From Rhodotorula mucilaginosa (lineage: Eukaryota; Basidiomycota; Microbotryomycetes; Sporidiobolales; Sporidiobolaceae): a stretch of DNA of 64,000 nt. Where the stretch lies: positions 620,001-684,000 of the forward strand of contig CP137864.1 of NCBI GenBank assembly GCA_034406715.1, read 5' to 3'. Shown in pieces: positions 1-10,563 of this stretch. Under the pieces are notes generated by a model. That model did not search any database, was not told where the DNA came from, and saw only the letters and a list, made by a program, of their open reading frames with translations. Position numbers and translations under genes: made by a program. Within the stretch, counting starts at the first letter, position 1. Each line of letters begins with the position of its first letter.

Positions 1-15
1 TGACGATGTGCGCGC

Positions 16-16
16 T

Positions 17-56
<40 letters not shown>

Positions 57-57
57 T
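16..57 (+). repeat. (CTTT)n microsatellite in an intron
   Basis: About ten copies of a CTTT unit. They lie within the intron that precedes the first exon of the window, upstream of a plausible branch site (CTGAT near 80) and the acceptor at 121-124, so the repeat forms part of the pyrimidine-rich region before the 3' splice site. Confidence 0.9.
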
Positions 58-124
58 ATGCTTTACCCCTTTTCCAACACTGATCCGACCTCTGCTGCTC
101 TGGGCATGGGGCCTCCTCGCACAG

Positions 125-532
125 CTCGACGACTGGATGTCGCACTCGCTCAAGTTCCGCAAAGACGCGACGCTCGACTTGCACCAGGCGGACGAGTACG
201 CCGTCGTCGACCCGCTCGCCAAGAACAGCATGACGCTCGAAGAGATGCGCGGCAAGGCTGACAACCGAGGGCAGCGCAAGTATGCCGGCGACCGCGACCG
301 CGACCGCGACCGGGACGAGCGCGGGGATCGCAGGGACCACCGCGGCGGCGGGGACAGGAGAGAGCGAGATCGTGACAGCAGGAGGGCTGCAGGGCCGAGT
401 GGAGCAGCAGGAGGCGGAGCGTCGTCGTCGGACCGCTATCAGCGCGATCACCGCAGCGAGCGGGGCCACGACAGACCCGAAGTCCGGGGGAACTGGAAGC
501 AGGATCGCGTCGACACCTCTCACCTCGCCTAG
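125..532 (+). CDS. C-terminal exon of a probable CWC27-type spliceosomal peptidyl-prolyl isomerase (5' part outside the window)
   Basis: The exon begins after the acceptor ending at 124 and reads LDDWMSHSLKF..., then DEYAVVDPLAKN, ending at a TAG at 530-532. A short conserved block of the type W-M-x-H-x-L-x-F followed by a D-x-Y-x-V-x-DP motif is, as I remember it, typical of the C-terminal segment of CWC27, a cyclophilin-like subunit of activated spliceosomes. The rest is an Arg/Asp-rich tail with an RD dipeptide run (289-313) followed by Gly/Arg/Ser-rich sequence, as in many splicing factors. The cyclophilin domain itself would lie upstream and cannot be checked here. The reading frame and exon are clear; the family name is an inference from a short motif, and another RD-rich splicing protein is possible. 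Confidence 0.5.
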   Translation, partial: LDDWMSHSLKFRKDATLDLHQADEYAVVDPLAKNSMTLEEMRGKADNRGQRKYAGDRDRDRDRDERGDRRDHRGGGDRRERDRDSRRAAGPSGAAGGGASSSDRYQRDHRSERGHDRPEVRGNWKQDRVDTSHLA

Positions 533-616
533 GCCGGTTTTCCTCCCATCGCCTTTTTATTCTGCTGCTGCAAACCGTTTTTTTCCGCCCTTTGCACGCA
601 AGACGATCATGGTTCT

Positions 617-2875
617 CTACCGCCGCTTCGAGATCAGGAACTCGTTGACGCGGTTCAGAACCGATCGCGACGGATTGACGGTCGGGAACTCTTCCAAGAT
701 CCACTGTAGTCGCGTTCGGATGCGGTCCTTGGAAGCTGTTGAGGCGCGCATGATCCAGAGTCAACGCGGGCGGGCGAGGTTTTGAGGGCCAAACCAGAGG
801 AGACGTACCGATCGGAGTCGAATCGTTCGGAGTCAGCAGCTCGGCGCTGTCCGAGTACATGCGAGCTGATGGGTCGAGAAAGAAATAAGCTCGAGTCAGC
901 GAAAGACTCGATTTCCGATGGAAAAGAACTATAGCAGACACGCACTGAGCAAAATCAGCGCCACCGCCACGCCGAGATCGTTCGCCTCGCTCTGCTTCCC
1001 GCCTTCTTCCGCCACCTGAATGAGCACATCTCCTCCCCGCGCCAGGGCCGTCTGCGCGCGCTCTAGAGGCGGTTCGAGGTACGCGGGAGAGAAAAAGGCG
1101 TTGTAGCCCGCCTTGCCCGGTCGAGTGGAAAGAGCGAGAGGAGCTTCTCCTCCTCCTTCTTTGGCTGTCTCGCCGCCACCGAGATCTGAGGGAGTGGGGT
1201 TCGTCGAAGCAGTCCGTATAGATATCTGAAGCTGTTCTGTCGATGTCGAGCCCGGTACGGGCTCCACAGGCGAGGTCGCACGGAATTGTAGCTGTACGCC
1301 CGTGCGGCGGATTCGGCGAACGGGGGGCGAGGCTTTGGCATCAGCAGCAGCGGAAGTCGAAGGCTGCGACCCGTCGGAGGACGAGGTGGACAAGATGCGC
1401 GAGATGACGTCGTCGATTTCTTCTCGACTTGCGGCGAGGATCTCGTCGGCATTGGCCCAAAAGACGGGCGGGGTGAGACCCTTCGACCATGCCTCGTGAC
1501 TGCCAAGGCAAGGCGAGAGAGTGAGCGCGACTCCTCTCGCCTCCAATAAACGCAAGGAGGAAGGGAAGCCCTCGAAGTGAACCAACTCACTCGTCTCCGC
1601 TGCCTTGGACATACGTAAAGCCCTGCGCGCGCTCGAGACCATCCGCCTCGGCCGCGAGCTTGCTCGCGCTCGCGCAAATGACGGGGTAGCACGAATCTGT
1701 AAAGTCGCTCGCGCGACTCTGCTGCGAGAGGGTCGACGCGGGCGAGACAAAGAAGGGTCGGAGAGGGCGGTCGAGGGCTCGGAGTGCCGAGAGGTCGTAA
1801 GCCGAAGACTGTGGCGAGGCGAATGCCCGAAATGAAATGTCAGCACACCCTCGCGCGCTCACTTGAAGGCGACGTCAAGACTCAACGGCAAGTTGTTTGG
1901 CCCATTCTTCTATCCGTTCCTGGATCTGCGCATGCTCGGACCGTCCGACCGCCTGCGGGGACGTGCACAAGCTCGCTTGACGCTGCCACACGTCTGCCGG
2001 GACGGACGAGTTGTCCTCGCTCGGCGGGAGGAGGAGCATCCGCGCGCGGGTGAGGACCGCGCACCAGATCGGGACTGTCTTGGAGAGCGCGTCGGGGAAG
2101 CGCTGAGAACAGTGGCAACAAGTTGGGAATCAGCGTGAGGCGTATTTTGGGGGCAGCACGATGGATAAACGGCCTACTTTTCCGCGCCGCGTCGAGTCGA
2201 CGATGATGATCCTATGTTCATGTGTACTAGTCAGCAGACACGCTTGCTAAGATATCGAGGCGATGATTCTCACCCTCCGCGGTTCTTGATGATTGGAAGC
2301 AAGATCAAGTTGGCGCCTGTTTCCGGGAAAAAAAGGGCTGTCAGGACCAGACGACGAGGGCCGGATTCTTTGGCATTCGGCCAGCGCACGTCGGAGATTA
2401 AAGTCGTGTTGTCCCGCATGTCCGTCTGTCGATCTGCAGGGACACAAGCCAATGTGAGTCTCTTGAGAGCGGAGGAAGCGTTCTGCACACCCAGGAGCTC
2501 ACTTGAAGTAGGCGTGGATGTGTTCGCCGGTCGGTTTGACGTACCAGGCACCGGCACGTTGGTTCGCTGGTGCTCCAAAGGGTTCGAATCAGGGCCGCCT
2601 GTCCTGACTGTGATTGTCACGAGCAGAGACGCTCGTACCGACGAGAGGGAAGTCGGGGTACGCTGCGCCGACTTCGTTCCGGACAAAGTCGGCGTCGTCT
2701 GCGATCGAATGGAGGCGGTTGTAGCTGCGTAACTGGTCCACATTAGAGCAGGTCTGGCCCGGTCCGAGGGCTGTAGAGAGGACGCACGTGTCGCGGAGCT
2801 GGGCTCGAATCTGACCGCGATCTGCTTGCAGGTTGTCGACTGCGGACGGGAACACGAGCTGCGGCGGGGCGGCCA
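617..2875 (-). CDS. RIT1: tRNA A64-2'-O-ribosylphosphate transferase (Rit1 family)
   Basis: Rit1 adds a 2'-O-phosphoribosyl group to A64 of cytosolic initiator tRNA-Met, which keeps it out of elongation. Exons on the minus strand spell family blocks in order: SYNRLHSIADDADFVRNEV near the start, PLVANQRAGAWYVKP, then YFKSTDGHAGQHDFNLRRA (about 2.4-2.6 kb), IIIVDSTRRGK (about 2.17-2.21 kb), RFPDALSKTVPIWCAVL (about 2.06-2.1 kb), GLTPPVFW...ILAASREEID (about 1.4-1.5 kb), and a C-terminal LQWILEEFPTVNPSRSVL, ending in TAG at 617-619. The STDGH and DSTRRGK segments are hallmark motifs. Joining the exons needs several introns with GTRNGT donors. The start is uncertain: an in-frame ATG at 2875 is used here, and another lies at 2991. 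The gene diverges from DGA1. Confidence 0.88.
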
Positions 2876-3190
2876 TTCTCTCTTGAGCGCTCCGAGCGCT
2901 GTCTTGCAGCCCTAGACTGGCCACGTATAGCACGGCGAGGACTCGCTCAGCAAGCGATCGAATTCGCGATCGCTTCCGCGTGAAATCGGCCATCTCAAAG
3001 AGTCTACGCCAGAGCAAACAGTGTGCAGCGACAAGTGTATAGAAGCCAACGCAATGTCTTTCTGGATGCAATGGCCTGCTCAGCAGAAATAACCCGAAAA
3101 ATGACGACGATTCGAGGCCGCCGCTTCTTCCCGACCTCGACTCGCTTGACGTTCTTCTTCAAGCCGTCGACGACTACACGCGACTCGAGG

Positions 3191-5175
3191 ATGGGGCAGA
3201 AGGAAGGGAACGGCAGCGACAAGCATGACGAGGTACCCAAGATCAAGTACGCTCCCTCTCTTGCTCTCTCTCGCCGTCGCGCGTCATCGCCCTCCTTCCC
3301 CCCGCATACCAACCTCTCGGCTCGCTCTCTGCGCCTTACACTCGCTCAGTCCCGCACTCCCGAGCCGTGCATCAGTTTCTGCGCAGTATGAAGCAGCGAC
3401 TGACCCCCCCTGGGTACCAGGTTTGTCCCGTTCGTCGTGCCGCGCGACCGCAGGTTGCAAACCTTGGCCGTGTTTGCGTGGACTTCGCTCCTCCCCATCT
3501 CGATAGGCGTCTTTTTCATACTCTGGTACAGTCTCTCCCCCTTTTTCCCCGTATACGGACGCACTCACATTCGCTGACCTCCGCTCCGCCCCTCGGCTCC
3601 AACACCAACCTTGCGTCGTCCGCGCGATGGACTTGGCAGCTCGTTCCCGCCACTCTGGCCTCTCATCGTCGCCTACCTCACCTGGGTCTTTTGCATCGAC
3701 ACCGCTCCCGTAAGGGGAGGACGTCCGCAGCAATGGTTGAGGAAGAGCAGGGTCTGGGTCTGGTTTGCCGGGTACTACCCAGTCAGGTCCGTCCAGCAAC
3801 CACGTTCTCAGTTCGGGCTCACGGACAGACAGACAGGCTGACGGCGATCTTCCCGATAACGCAGCCTGATCAAGGTTAGCGCAGAATCAGATCTTGACTG
3901 CCACGAAAAACATCGCAGACTGACCTGCGAGATGATTTCGTGCCTGTCTTCCCCCCACTAACTCGCCTGCGCAGACGGCCGACCTCCCACCCGATCGGAG
4001 ATACGTCTTCGGCTACCACCCTCACGGCGTGATCGGCATGGGCGCCATCGCCAACTTTGGGACCGACGCCACCGGCTTCTCGCGCCTCTTCCCGGGCTTG
4101 ACCCCTCATTTGCTCACCCTCGCCAACAACTTTCACTTGCCGCTGTACCGCGAACTGCTCCTCGCACTCGGAGTCTCGTCCGTCTCGATGAAGTCGTGTC
4201 AGAACATTCTCAGGCAAGGTCAGCTTCCCACGGGCATTCCTTTCCCGAGTCTGTCGGACTCAATTGCTGACGAGGAAATTGCGCTTCGTCACCACCACCC
4301 CAGGACCTGGCTCGACGATCACGATTGTGGTCGGCGGAGCCGCGGAGAGCCTGAGCGCCCACCCGGGAACGGCCGACCTGACCCTGAAGCGGAGGAAAGG
4401 CTTCATCAAACTCGCGATCCGACAAGGCGCAGACCTCGTCCCCGTCTTCTCCTTCGGCGAGAACGATGTGCGTGAAACAAAATCGTCGTTCGCAGTGTGG
4501 TCGCTCCTCGCGCTCGTGCTGCTCAGCTGACCACCGCGTGCAAAAAAAAAACAAAAAACTCCGTCTCCGCAGATCTTCAAGCAGATGTCGAACCACCGCG
4601 GCACGCGGTTGTACAAGGCGCAGAAAAAGTTCCAGTCTGTGTTTGGCTTCACCTTGCGTGAGTCACTTACACGCTTCCTGTGCGTACTCAATTCCGTGGC
4701 TAACGACGGGAACCTGGCCTTTTTCTTTTTTCCCGCAGCCATCTTTTTCGGTCGCGGGCTCTTCAACTGTGGGTTGCACGTGTATCACTCTCCCGAGACC
4801 ACTACTGACAAGACGGCATCGTAATTTCAGACAACATGGGACTCATGCCATATCGCCATCCGATCGTCTCAGTCGGTCAGTCGCGTTCTTTCGCAGTTTT
4901 CCTCCCATTCGGACGACGACAACATCAACCTCACCTACCTCTTCACAGTCGGACGGCCAATCTCGGTCAAGCAGAAAGATCACCCCACCGACGCCGAGCT
5001 CGACGAGGTGCAGGCGCGCTACATCGCCGAACTGAAGAGGTGCGTTGGGGTGTCCTTCCTCCTTCTCTTCCTCTTACTGATGACGAGGGCTCCATTCGTC
5101 GAAAACAGCATTTGGGAGAACTACAAAGAGATTTACGCAAAGAGTCGGACGCGGGAACTCACCATCATTGCATGA
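3191..5175 (+). CDS. DGA1: Diacylglycerol O-acyltransferase, DGAT2 type
   Basis: Catalyses acyl-CoA + diacylglycerol to triacylglycerol at the ER and lipid droplet, the last step of storage-lipid synthesis, prominent in oleaginous red yeasts. The start is MGQKEGNG at 3191. Exon 2 gives [18 protein letters not shown] followed by an N-terminal hydrophobic hairpin ([25 protein letters not shown]). The DGAT2 signature [17 protein letters not shown] (HPHG catalytic region) is at about 4,010-4,060. Further conserved blocks are [36 protein letters not shown], and [12 protein letters not shown] in a short exon. The C-terminus is [18 protein letters not shown]...IIA, with TGA at 5173-5175. At least seven introns are needed. 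Expected length is about 340-350 residues, normal for the family. The match to my memory of the R. toruloides protein is what places the organism. Confidence 0.95.
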
Positions 5176-5496
5176 CCCGCTGCAAAATGGTCGAGTGTTT
5201 GCTCGACGTCGGTGGGGAGGTTGTTGAGGCTTGGGTTATGCAGCGTCTCGATGGGTTTCTGTGCAGGAATTCTGGCTTGTAATCGGTAGTTACTTCGCTT
5301 GTGCATCGTTTTTGCCCACCAAGCTGTAGTGCCTCTGGCCGCGGAGACCGACGGCGTTATGATGAAACTCACGTTCCGCCGATCGCCATGCGGTTTCCTT
5401 TCCTCTCGGCCGGACTCGATCTCCGACTTGCAGGCAGGGGCACAGCGAGGCTCTTCGAAGCCCCCTCCTTGGTACTGTACATACATCCGCCTTGCC
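5176..5496. other. Intergenic: DGA1 3' region and upstream region of the GNAT gene
   Basis: About 320 bp between two genes on the same strand. I see no convincing exon or RNA gene. It should hold the DGA1 terminator and the promoter of the next gene. Confidence 0.5.
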
Positions 5497-6477
5497 ATGA
5501 CTGCCGACCGAAGGATCCGCTTTGTACGCTTCCGCCCCGACGACCCGACCGAAGTGGCAGAACTCCGCCGACAGCGAGTGGTGCGTTCGGTTCCTCTGGC
5601 TCCACGACTTTGAAAGACAGCTCGACTGACGCTGATGGGAGGTGCAGCTCTGCGGCTGGGGGTTGGAGAACGTCGATCAATGGCTTAAACAGGTCGAACG
5701 AGGCGTCAAGGTGAGCGCGTTGAGGGCCACCTGTTGGGCGAGAGCCCTCCGTTATCCTAGACACAGCGATTCTTATGCGTTTCCTTCGACGAATGCAGAA
5801 CCTCTACTGGATCTACGTCGACCCACAACCTCCTCTTTCCGAAACTGAGATGCTCAACCTCGAACCGACCACGGCCGGACCTCCTCCGCCTGATCCAAAG
5901 TTTACCCCGATCGGACACGTCAGTCTCGACTGGGAAGACTATGGCGGCGAGGACGAGCTGGCGGACAAGGCGAAAGGGATCTGTACACTCGCGACGTTCT
6001 TTATCCTCGGGTCATTGCAGGGGGGCGGACTCGGCAAGTACGTCCATTCTCCTTCTGCCCCGGGACTCCGCCAATTTTTTTTGACGAAGAGGTTATTTGA
6101 CATGTGTGTGTGATGTGTGTGTGTGTGCAGCCTCGTCATGCAGGAGATGGAAAAGATGGCGGCCGGTCCCGAACTCGACGCGGCCGTCCTGACCCTCAAC
6201 ACGCTCGACGGCGACGTGGCGCGAGATCCCGCATTCTGGACCAAGCTCGGCGTCCCGTACAAGACTCGGATAAACGAGGACTGGTATACCCGACTAGGGT
6301 ACACCGCCTTCCGGAGAGGGATCCCGAGATACCCTTCGGTGGCGGCCGATGGGTCCGAGTTTCTCGCCGAGGCTGTAGTGAGTCGGCAGGTGTGGCGACT
6401 CGAGTCAACGGGAGCTAGTCAGGGTACTGATGCTAACCTCGGCGTCGTTACAGTATATGCGCAAGACTCTCAAATAA
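5497..6477 (+). CDS. GNAT-fold N-acetyltransferase-like protein
   Basis: Starts MTADRRIRFVRFRPDDPTEV at 5497. Exons then give QLCGWGLENVDQWLKQVERG and, after further introns, NLYWIYVD..., IGHVSLDWEDYGGED, and an ATFFILGSLQGGGLG / NLVMQEMEKMA stretch. This resembles the acetyl-CoA-binding beta4-alpha3 region of GNAT enzymes (Q/R-x-x-G-x-G/A): a beta strand, a glycine-rich turn, then a helix. The last exon is short and ends YMRKTLK, TAA at 6475-6477. The fourth intron (6038-6130) ends in a TG-repeat directly before the acceptor. Predicted size is roughly 230 residues. Substrate unknown; basidiomycetes have many such uncharacterised GNAT proteins. The fold call rests on one motif plus overall layout. 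Confidence 0.65.
6102..6127 (+). repeat. (TG)n microsatellite at an intron 3' end
   Basis: TGTGTGTG, then TGATG, then further TG repeats, immediately before the CAG acceptor at 6128-6130 of an intron in the GNAT-like gene. Confidence 0.85.
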
Positions 6478-6565
6478 GGAGTAGAGGAATAGATGATACA
6501 CATTCGCGGGAATCTGAGATCGAGAGCGACGAGAGAGGCCACTCCTGGCAACGTACCGCAATCTG

Positions 6566-9182
6566 CTACGGCACGACCACATCGATCTCGAGCTGTCCCG
6601 TGCCAACAGGGCCAGTCACGCCTTCCCGTGCGATGTCGACGGCGCCTATCATGCGAGGGCCACCGAGCTGTCAGCGGTCGAGCGTACACGGTTCTCACAC
6701 GGCGTACGACTCACATTCCCAGTCTTCTTCGTCTCGGACGGTGACGACGGTCCCGTCCACGTCGCGGAACCTATTACAGACGGAAAGCGTCCTCGTCAAT
6801 TGCCGTCAGTGTGACTCAGGCGTTGTCTCCTCGTTGCCAACGCACGTCAGGTGAAAGGACGCGTCCAAACCCAGTTTCGTCGCAACGTGCTGAAGGAGCA
6901 TTTCGAGGCTCGCGTCGGGCTGGAGGCTCTGTGTAAGCAGAGATTGATCGAATTCAGCGCATGCCACAGCATCCCGAGAGGCCCAAATCGCGTGGCAAGA
7001 GCATAGACCGAACGATCTCACTTACCATCGCCCTCACCTCGTTTACCCAGTGCAGCTTGACTCGGATTTTCTGCATGGTCGGCTTCAGGCGAGACAAGCC
7101 CTCGACGCTCGCAGCCGGCGCAGCACTTCCGCTCCTCCCAAAAACGGTTTGCGAGGGCGGACCGGCGGCCTGTCCTCCGGGCAGCTGATTCTGCGGCGCC
7201 GAGCCACTCTTGTACGAGTCCGTTCCGGATCGAGCGAGGGCGGTAGGATCGATATCAGGCGTACGATGTGTGCGCATGAGAGGCGGAGACTCGGCGCGCA
7301 GGAGAGTCAACGCGCTGACGAGGATGTCTCTCGCCTCGATCGACGGCGGTGGAGGCGGTGCGGACCGTGCTGGCTGAGGCTGGATCGCTTCGGTTGGGAC
7401 AGTCGAGCTTGATGGATAGACGGCTCCTGGTGCAGTCGGCAAGGCGGTTCCGGTCGTTTCGCGCGTGGGGTGGTGCTCTTTCCCGGCTTCCTTCTGCAGC
7501 TGCGCGAACCGACTCGGCTCATCGACGATAGTCGTGAGGCAGACCAGCTCCGCGCTCAACAGAGCAGGCGAAGAAGCCGAGCGACGGTGTCGAGGGCTTG
7601 CGGGCGGACGCAACAAGCCCAAGTCGAGTGGCGGAGGACGAGTGGTTGGCCGAGAAGGCGCCGAAGGAGAGAAGAAGGCGTCCGAGGTGACTGCTGGTTG
7701 CCGCGCAGAGAAGCTCCGCGAGTGAACAAGCCCCAGACGCTTGCTGGGTGCGGTGTTTGAGCGCCCTCGCACGCGAGTGGCAGGAAGGATCGTGGGCGAG
7801 GCGGACGATCCGGCCTCTCCGATGCCCGCTTCGTTCGCTTCTTTCGACCTCGAGAGGGGCGCACCAATCGGAGGTACCGGGCTGCGGGTCGACGGGTCTG
7901 CCTCGGGTGTAGCAGACAAGGTCGAGACCGACGCGAGAGAAGGCTTCGAGGTCTGCGACCTTCTCAAATTTGGTTTTCCTCCGTTCCCCGCTGCCATAGT
8001 CGGGGCACCTGCGCGCTCTGTCCTCTCGAGTCGACCGGCACTCGTCTTGCTCCGAGTCGGCACCGTTTGAGCCAATTCCGAGGGCTCGCTGACCCCGGAG
8101 ATCGCAACCGCGTTTCGAGCACCCGGGAACCCCATGGACAAGTCGGCAGCTTCCGTCGCGGCGACGACTCGAGCTTTGCCGAGGTAGTCGCGGGTGTCGA
8201 GATTCTCGACCTTGTACGCGGGCGGGCGGAAGACGATGCCGACTGGAATGCTGAAGACGGTGTAACCCTGCAAAGCGGTTCGGCTCATGGTTAGGTGCGG
8301 AATGTTCTCTCGGATACGCACACAAGCGGCGGCACTCCTGGCGACCGCAATAGCGCCGCTCTATGCGCAGAGACGTGCCACCTACCACCGCTCGGTCCGA
8401 GATTGCCTCGTCGATCACGTCATGCATGTCGGACTGCTTGTCCGCCTGCGCTGCAAGGAGATCCTCCATGCCGAGCGCGCGCTGGCCCTGCGCAATAGAC
8501 GAGCGTATTTGGAGCAGTCAGCCAAGCCCAACAGGGTCTGTAGCCGGGAAGATAGGGGGGGACCGAGTGCTTACACTGTAGATCAACGACAGCCCGCGGT
8601 TAAACCTCACTTCGCACGAATAGAGCTGGAAGTCGAGGCCGAGCCTGCGGACGTAGTGCTAGTACGTCAGCTATCAATCAAATATGCTCGCTAAGGTGCA
8701 CGCACTGGCGGTAGTCGATGGTATGGTTGTCGTGGAAAAGCTGCGGAGGCGAGAGTGGAGGTTTTTAGCTCGGATGGCTCGGACATGCCCGCACGGACAG
8801 TAAAGACGCACGGAGAGGGCTCGGTCGAAACTCCTTCGCGCTTCTGCCATGTGACCGAGCAGGAAGGCGGAAACTCCGAGCTGAAAGTGCGCGACGGCGA
8901 AGAACGGATCGAGAGTGATGGCGCGTGCAAAGTCGGCGATGGCTCGCTCGTGTTGACCTCGGGTGGCGTGGATCAAGGCCGTGTTGAAGAGTACCTTGGA
9001 GTAGTAGCCGATCTCCTACACCGTCCGAACAAAGCTAGAGTGTCAGCCGAGAGACGCCAGGAGACGCCCGCTGATCTCGAAAGAAAACGAACCTCGAATC
9101 GTGCGAGCGCGGAATCGTACTCATGCGCGTCGAAAGCCTCGAGCGCCGCGAGCCAGACTTCCAACTCATGCCTGAGTGACAT
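6566..9182 (-). CDS. noxR: NADPH oxidase regulator NoxR (p67phox-like)
   Basis: NoxR is the cytosolic activator of fungal NADPH oxidases and works with Rac. The minus-strand start at 9182 gives MSLRHELEVWLAALEAF, followed by an N-terminal TPR region (HATRGQHERAIADFARAI, LDPFFAVAHFQLGVSAFL). Next comes GYTVFSIPVGIVFRPP...NLDTRDYLGKARVVAATE, which matches the p67phox activation-domain segment. A long Ser/Pro-rich disordered linker follows, with RSNTAPSKR and RRSASSPALL. The C-terminus is a PB1 domain: MQKIRVKLHW at the first strand, FRDVDGTVVTVRDEEDWE as the acidic OPCA motif, and QLEIDVVVP at the last strand, with TAG at 6566-6568. The final splice joins ...DWEC to AVDIAREG and keeps frame. 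No SH3 domain is seen, as is usual for fungal NoxR. No NOX catalytic gene lies in this window. Confidence 0.88.
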
Positions 9183-10563
9183 CGGCGTCGTCCGAGCTGC
9201 AGAAGCTGATCGCTTGCCGGGGCCGAGACGCTGGGCGAACGAGGCGAGCGACGGAGCGCGTTTGAGCACACGAGCAGGTCTTTTTGACGGTCACGCGGCC
9301 CCCGGTCCTGGTCAGTGATCCCACGGCAAAATTCCCGCGGACCTTCCGAGCGTATCGCCGACGGAGACGCGGCAAGCAAGTGCGAGCAGGAAGGAAGAAA
9401 GTGATTCTCGCGGCGCCGAAGACTCAACTCGGCACTGCACTCGAAAGCGAGGCAAGCAAACCGAGCTCAAGTAGATTCAGCTCGGAGAGCAGCGCGTCCT
9501 TACTGTACATCGCGCCCTGTACATCGTTCGCCGCACTCAACTTGAGGTGCGCCACGCCTTGGCTTGCAAGTTCTCTCTCAGCGGGAGTACTCAGCCTGGA
9601 AGGCAATCTGGAGACGGGCGACGTCTTCCACCCTGCAACGTCGACCGTACCGTCTAGAGCGAGGAATCTGAGAGAGACGCGCACGTACGAGCTGCCTCGA
9701 AAGAGAAGGGAAGGCCGAACAGGGGGAGCTTGAGGTGCGACTGAGGGGAGGTTTGCGCGAGGGCAGCGCCGAACGACGTCGGCGAGCACGGCGCGACGCT
9801 TCTCTTTCTCCTTCGTGCGGCAATTCCCTCGACGTGCGTACACAAGTGCTCGTTTGCCGAGCTCGACTCCAAAGCTGACCCACTGTATCCTCTACAGGTT
9901 ATTCCGTGTTGCAGCTCCCCGACGCGCCTTCCATCATGGAGGTCAAAGTCACCGGCTAGCGAAGCGAGCTGCGTCGTTCGTCGAGCAGACCCTCAACCCT
10001 CGACCCCTTGCCGGGTCGGTAGCGGCTGGACATCTTAGTGCTCATATGCTCCGCTTCCGTGCACACTCGCCCGCGGCCTCGCAAGGGCCCGGGCAGAGGG
10101 GGAGCGGAGAGGGCCGGCAGTCCAGACATCCCTTTCCCCATCCACCACTCCCGTCGCGCCCCTACTCTTCCTTCGTCCGACTCGTACCACGTCTGATCAT
10201 CGACATTCACAGAGGAGACAGCTGGAAGGAGTAGCGGGATAGCGGACGCGCGTGTGTGCTCGCAATGTCCGAGCTTCAAAGCATCATCGATTGGAGAAGG
10301 CAGCCATGCTTCGATATACCTCGACAGTGTGCTGAGCAAAGTCTCGCCTATGAGGAGCTGTACAGCTCATGCAGGCACGAGAGAGAAAGAGAGCGGGGCT
10401 GTCTTCGAGACGGGATGAAGCGCTGCGTGATCCTCCTTCACAACATGCTTCGCATTGACGATGGAGGCTGTCGCCTGAGAGACAAAGGTAGGCATGCACA
10501 CCTTAGCCACAGGAAATGACAGCATGCATCTCTGGCCGGTGCCAGTCGAGCGAGGGGGCGCTC
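9183..10563. other. Unassigned 1.4 kb interval
   Basis: The interval lies upstream of noxR and downstream of the coiled-coil gene, and no gene can be supported with confidence. Three things are visible. First, a 139-codon minus-strand open stretch (9424-9843), part of which (9430-9740) has a protein-like composition. Second, on the plus strand, a possible last exon at 9898-9959 after a good branch site and CTACAG acceptor, reading YSVLQLPDAPSIMEVKVTG and then a stop. Third, an 85-codon plus-strand frame starting at ATG 10265. None matches a family I know. The rest may be long 5' and 3' untranslated sequence. Confidence 0.4.

Noticed and set aside
2579-2594. GGTTCGAAT-like string resembling a tRNA B box
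   Set aside because: It lies at an intron/exon border of RIT1, with no matching A box or cloverleaf stems nearby.
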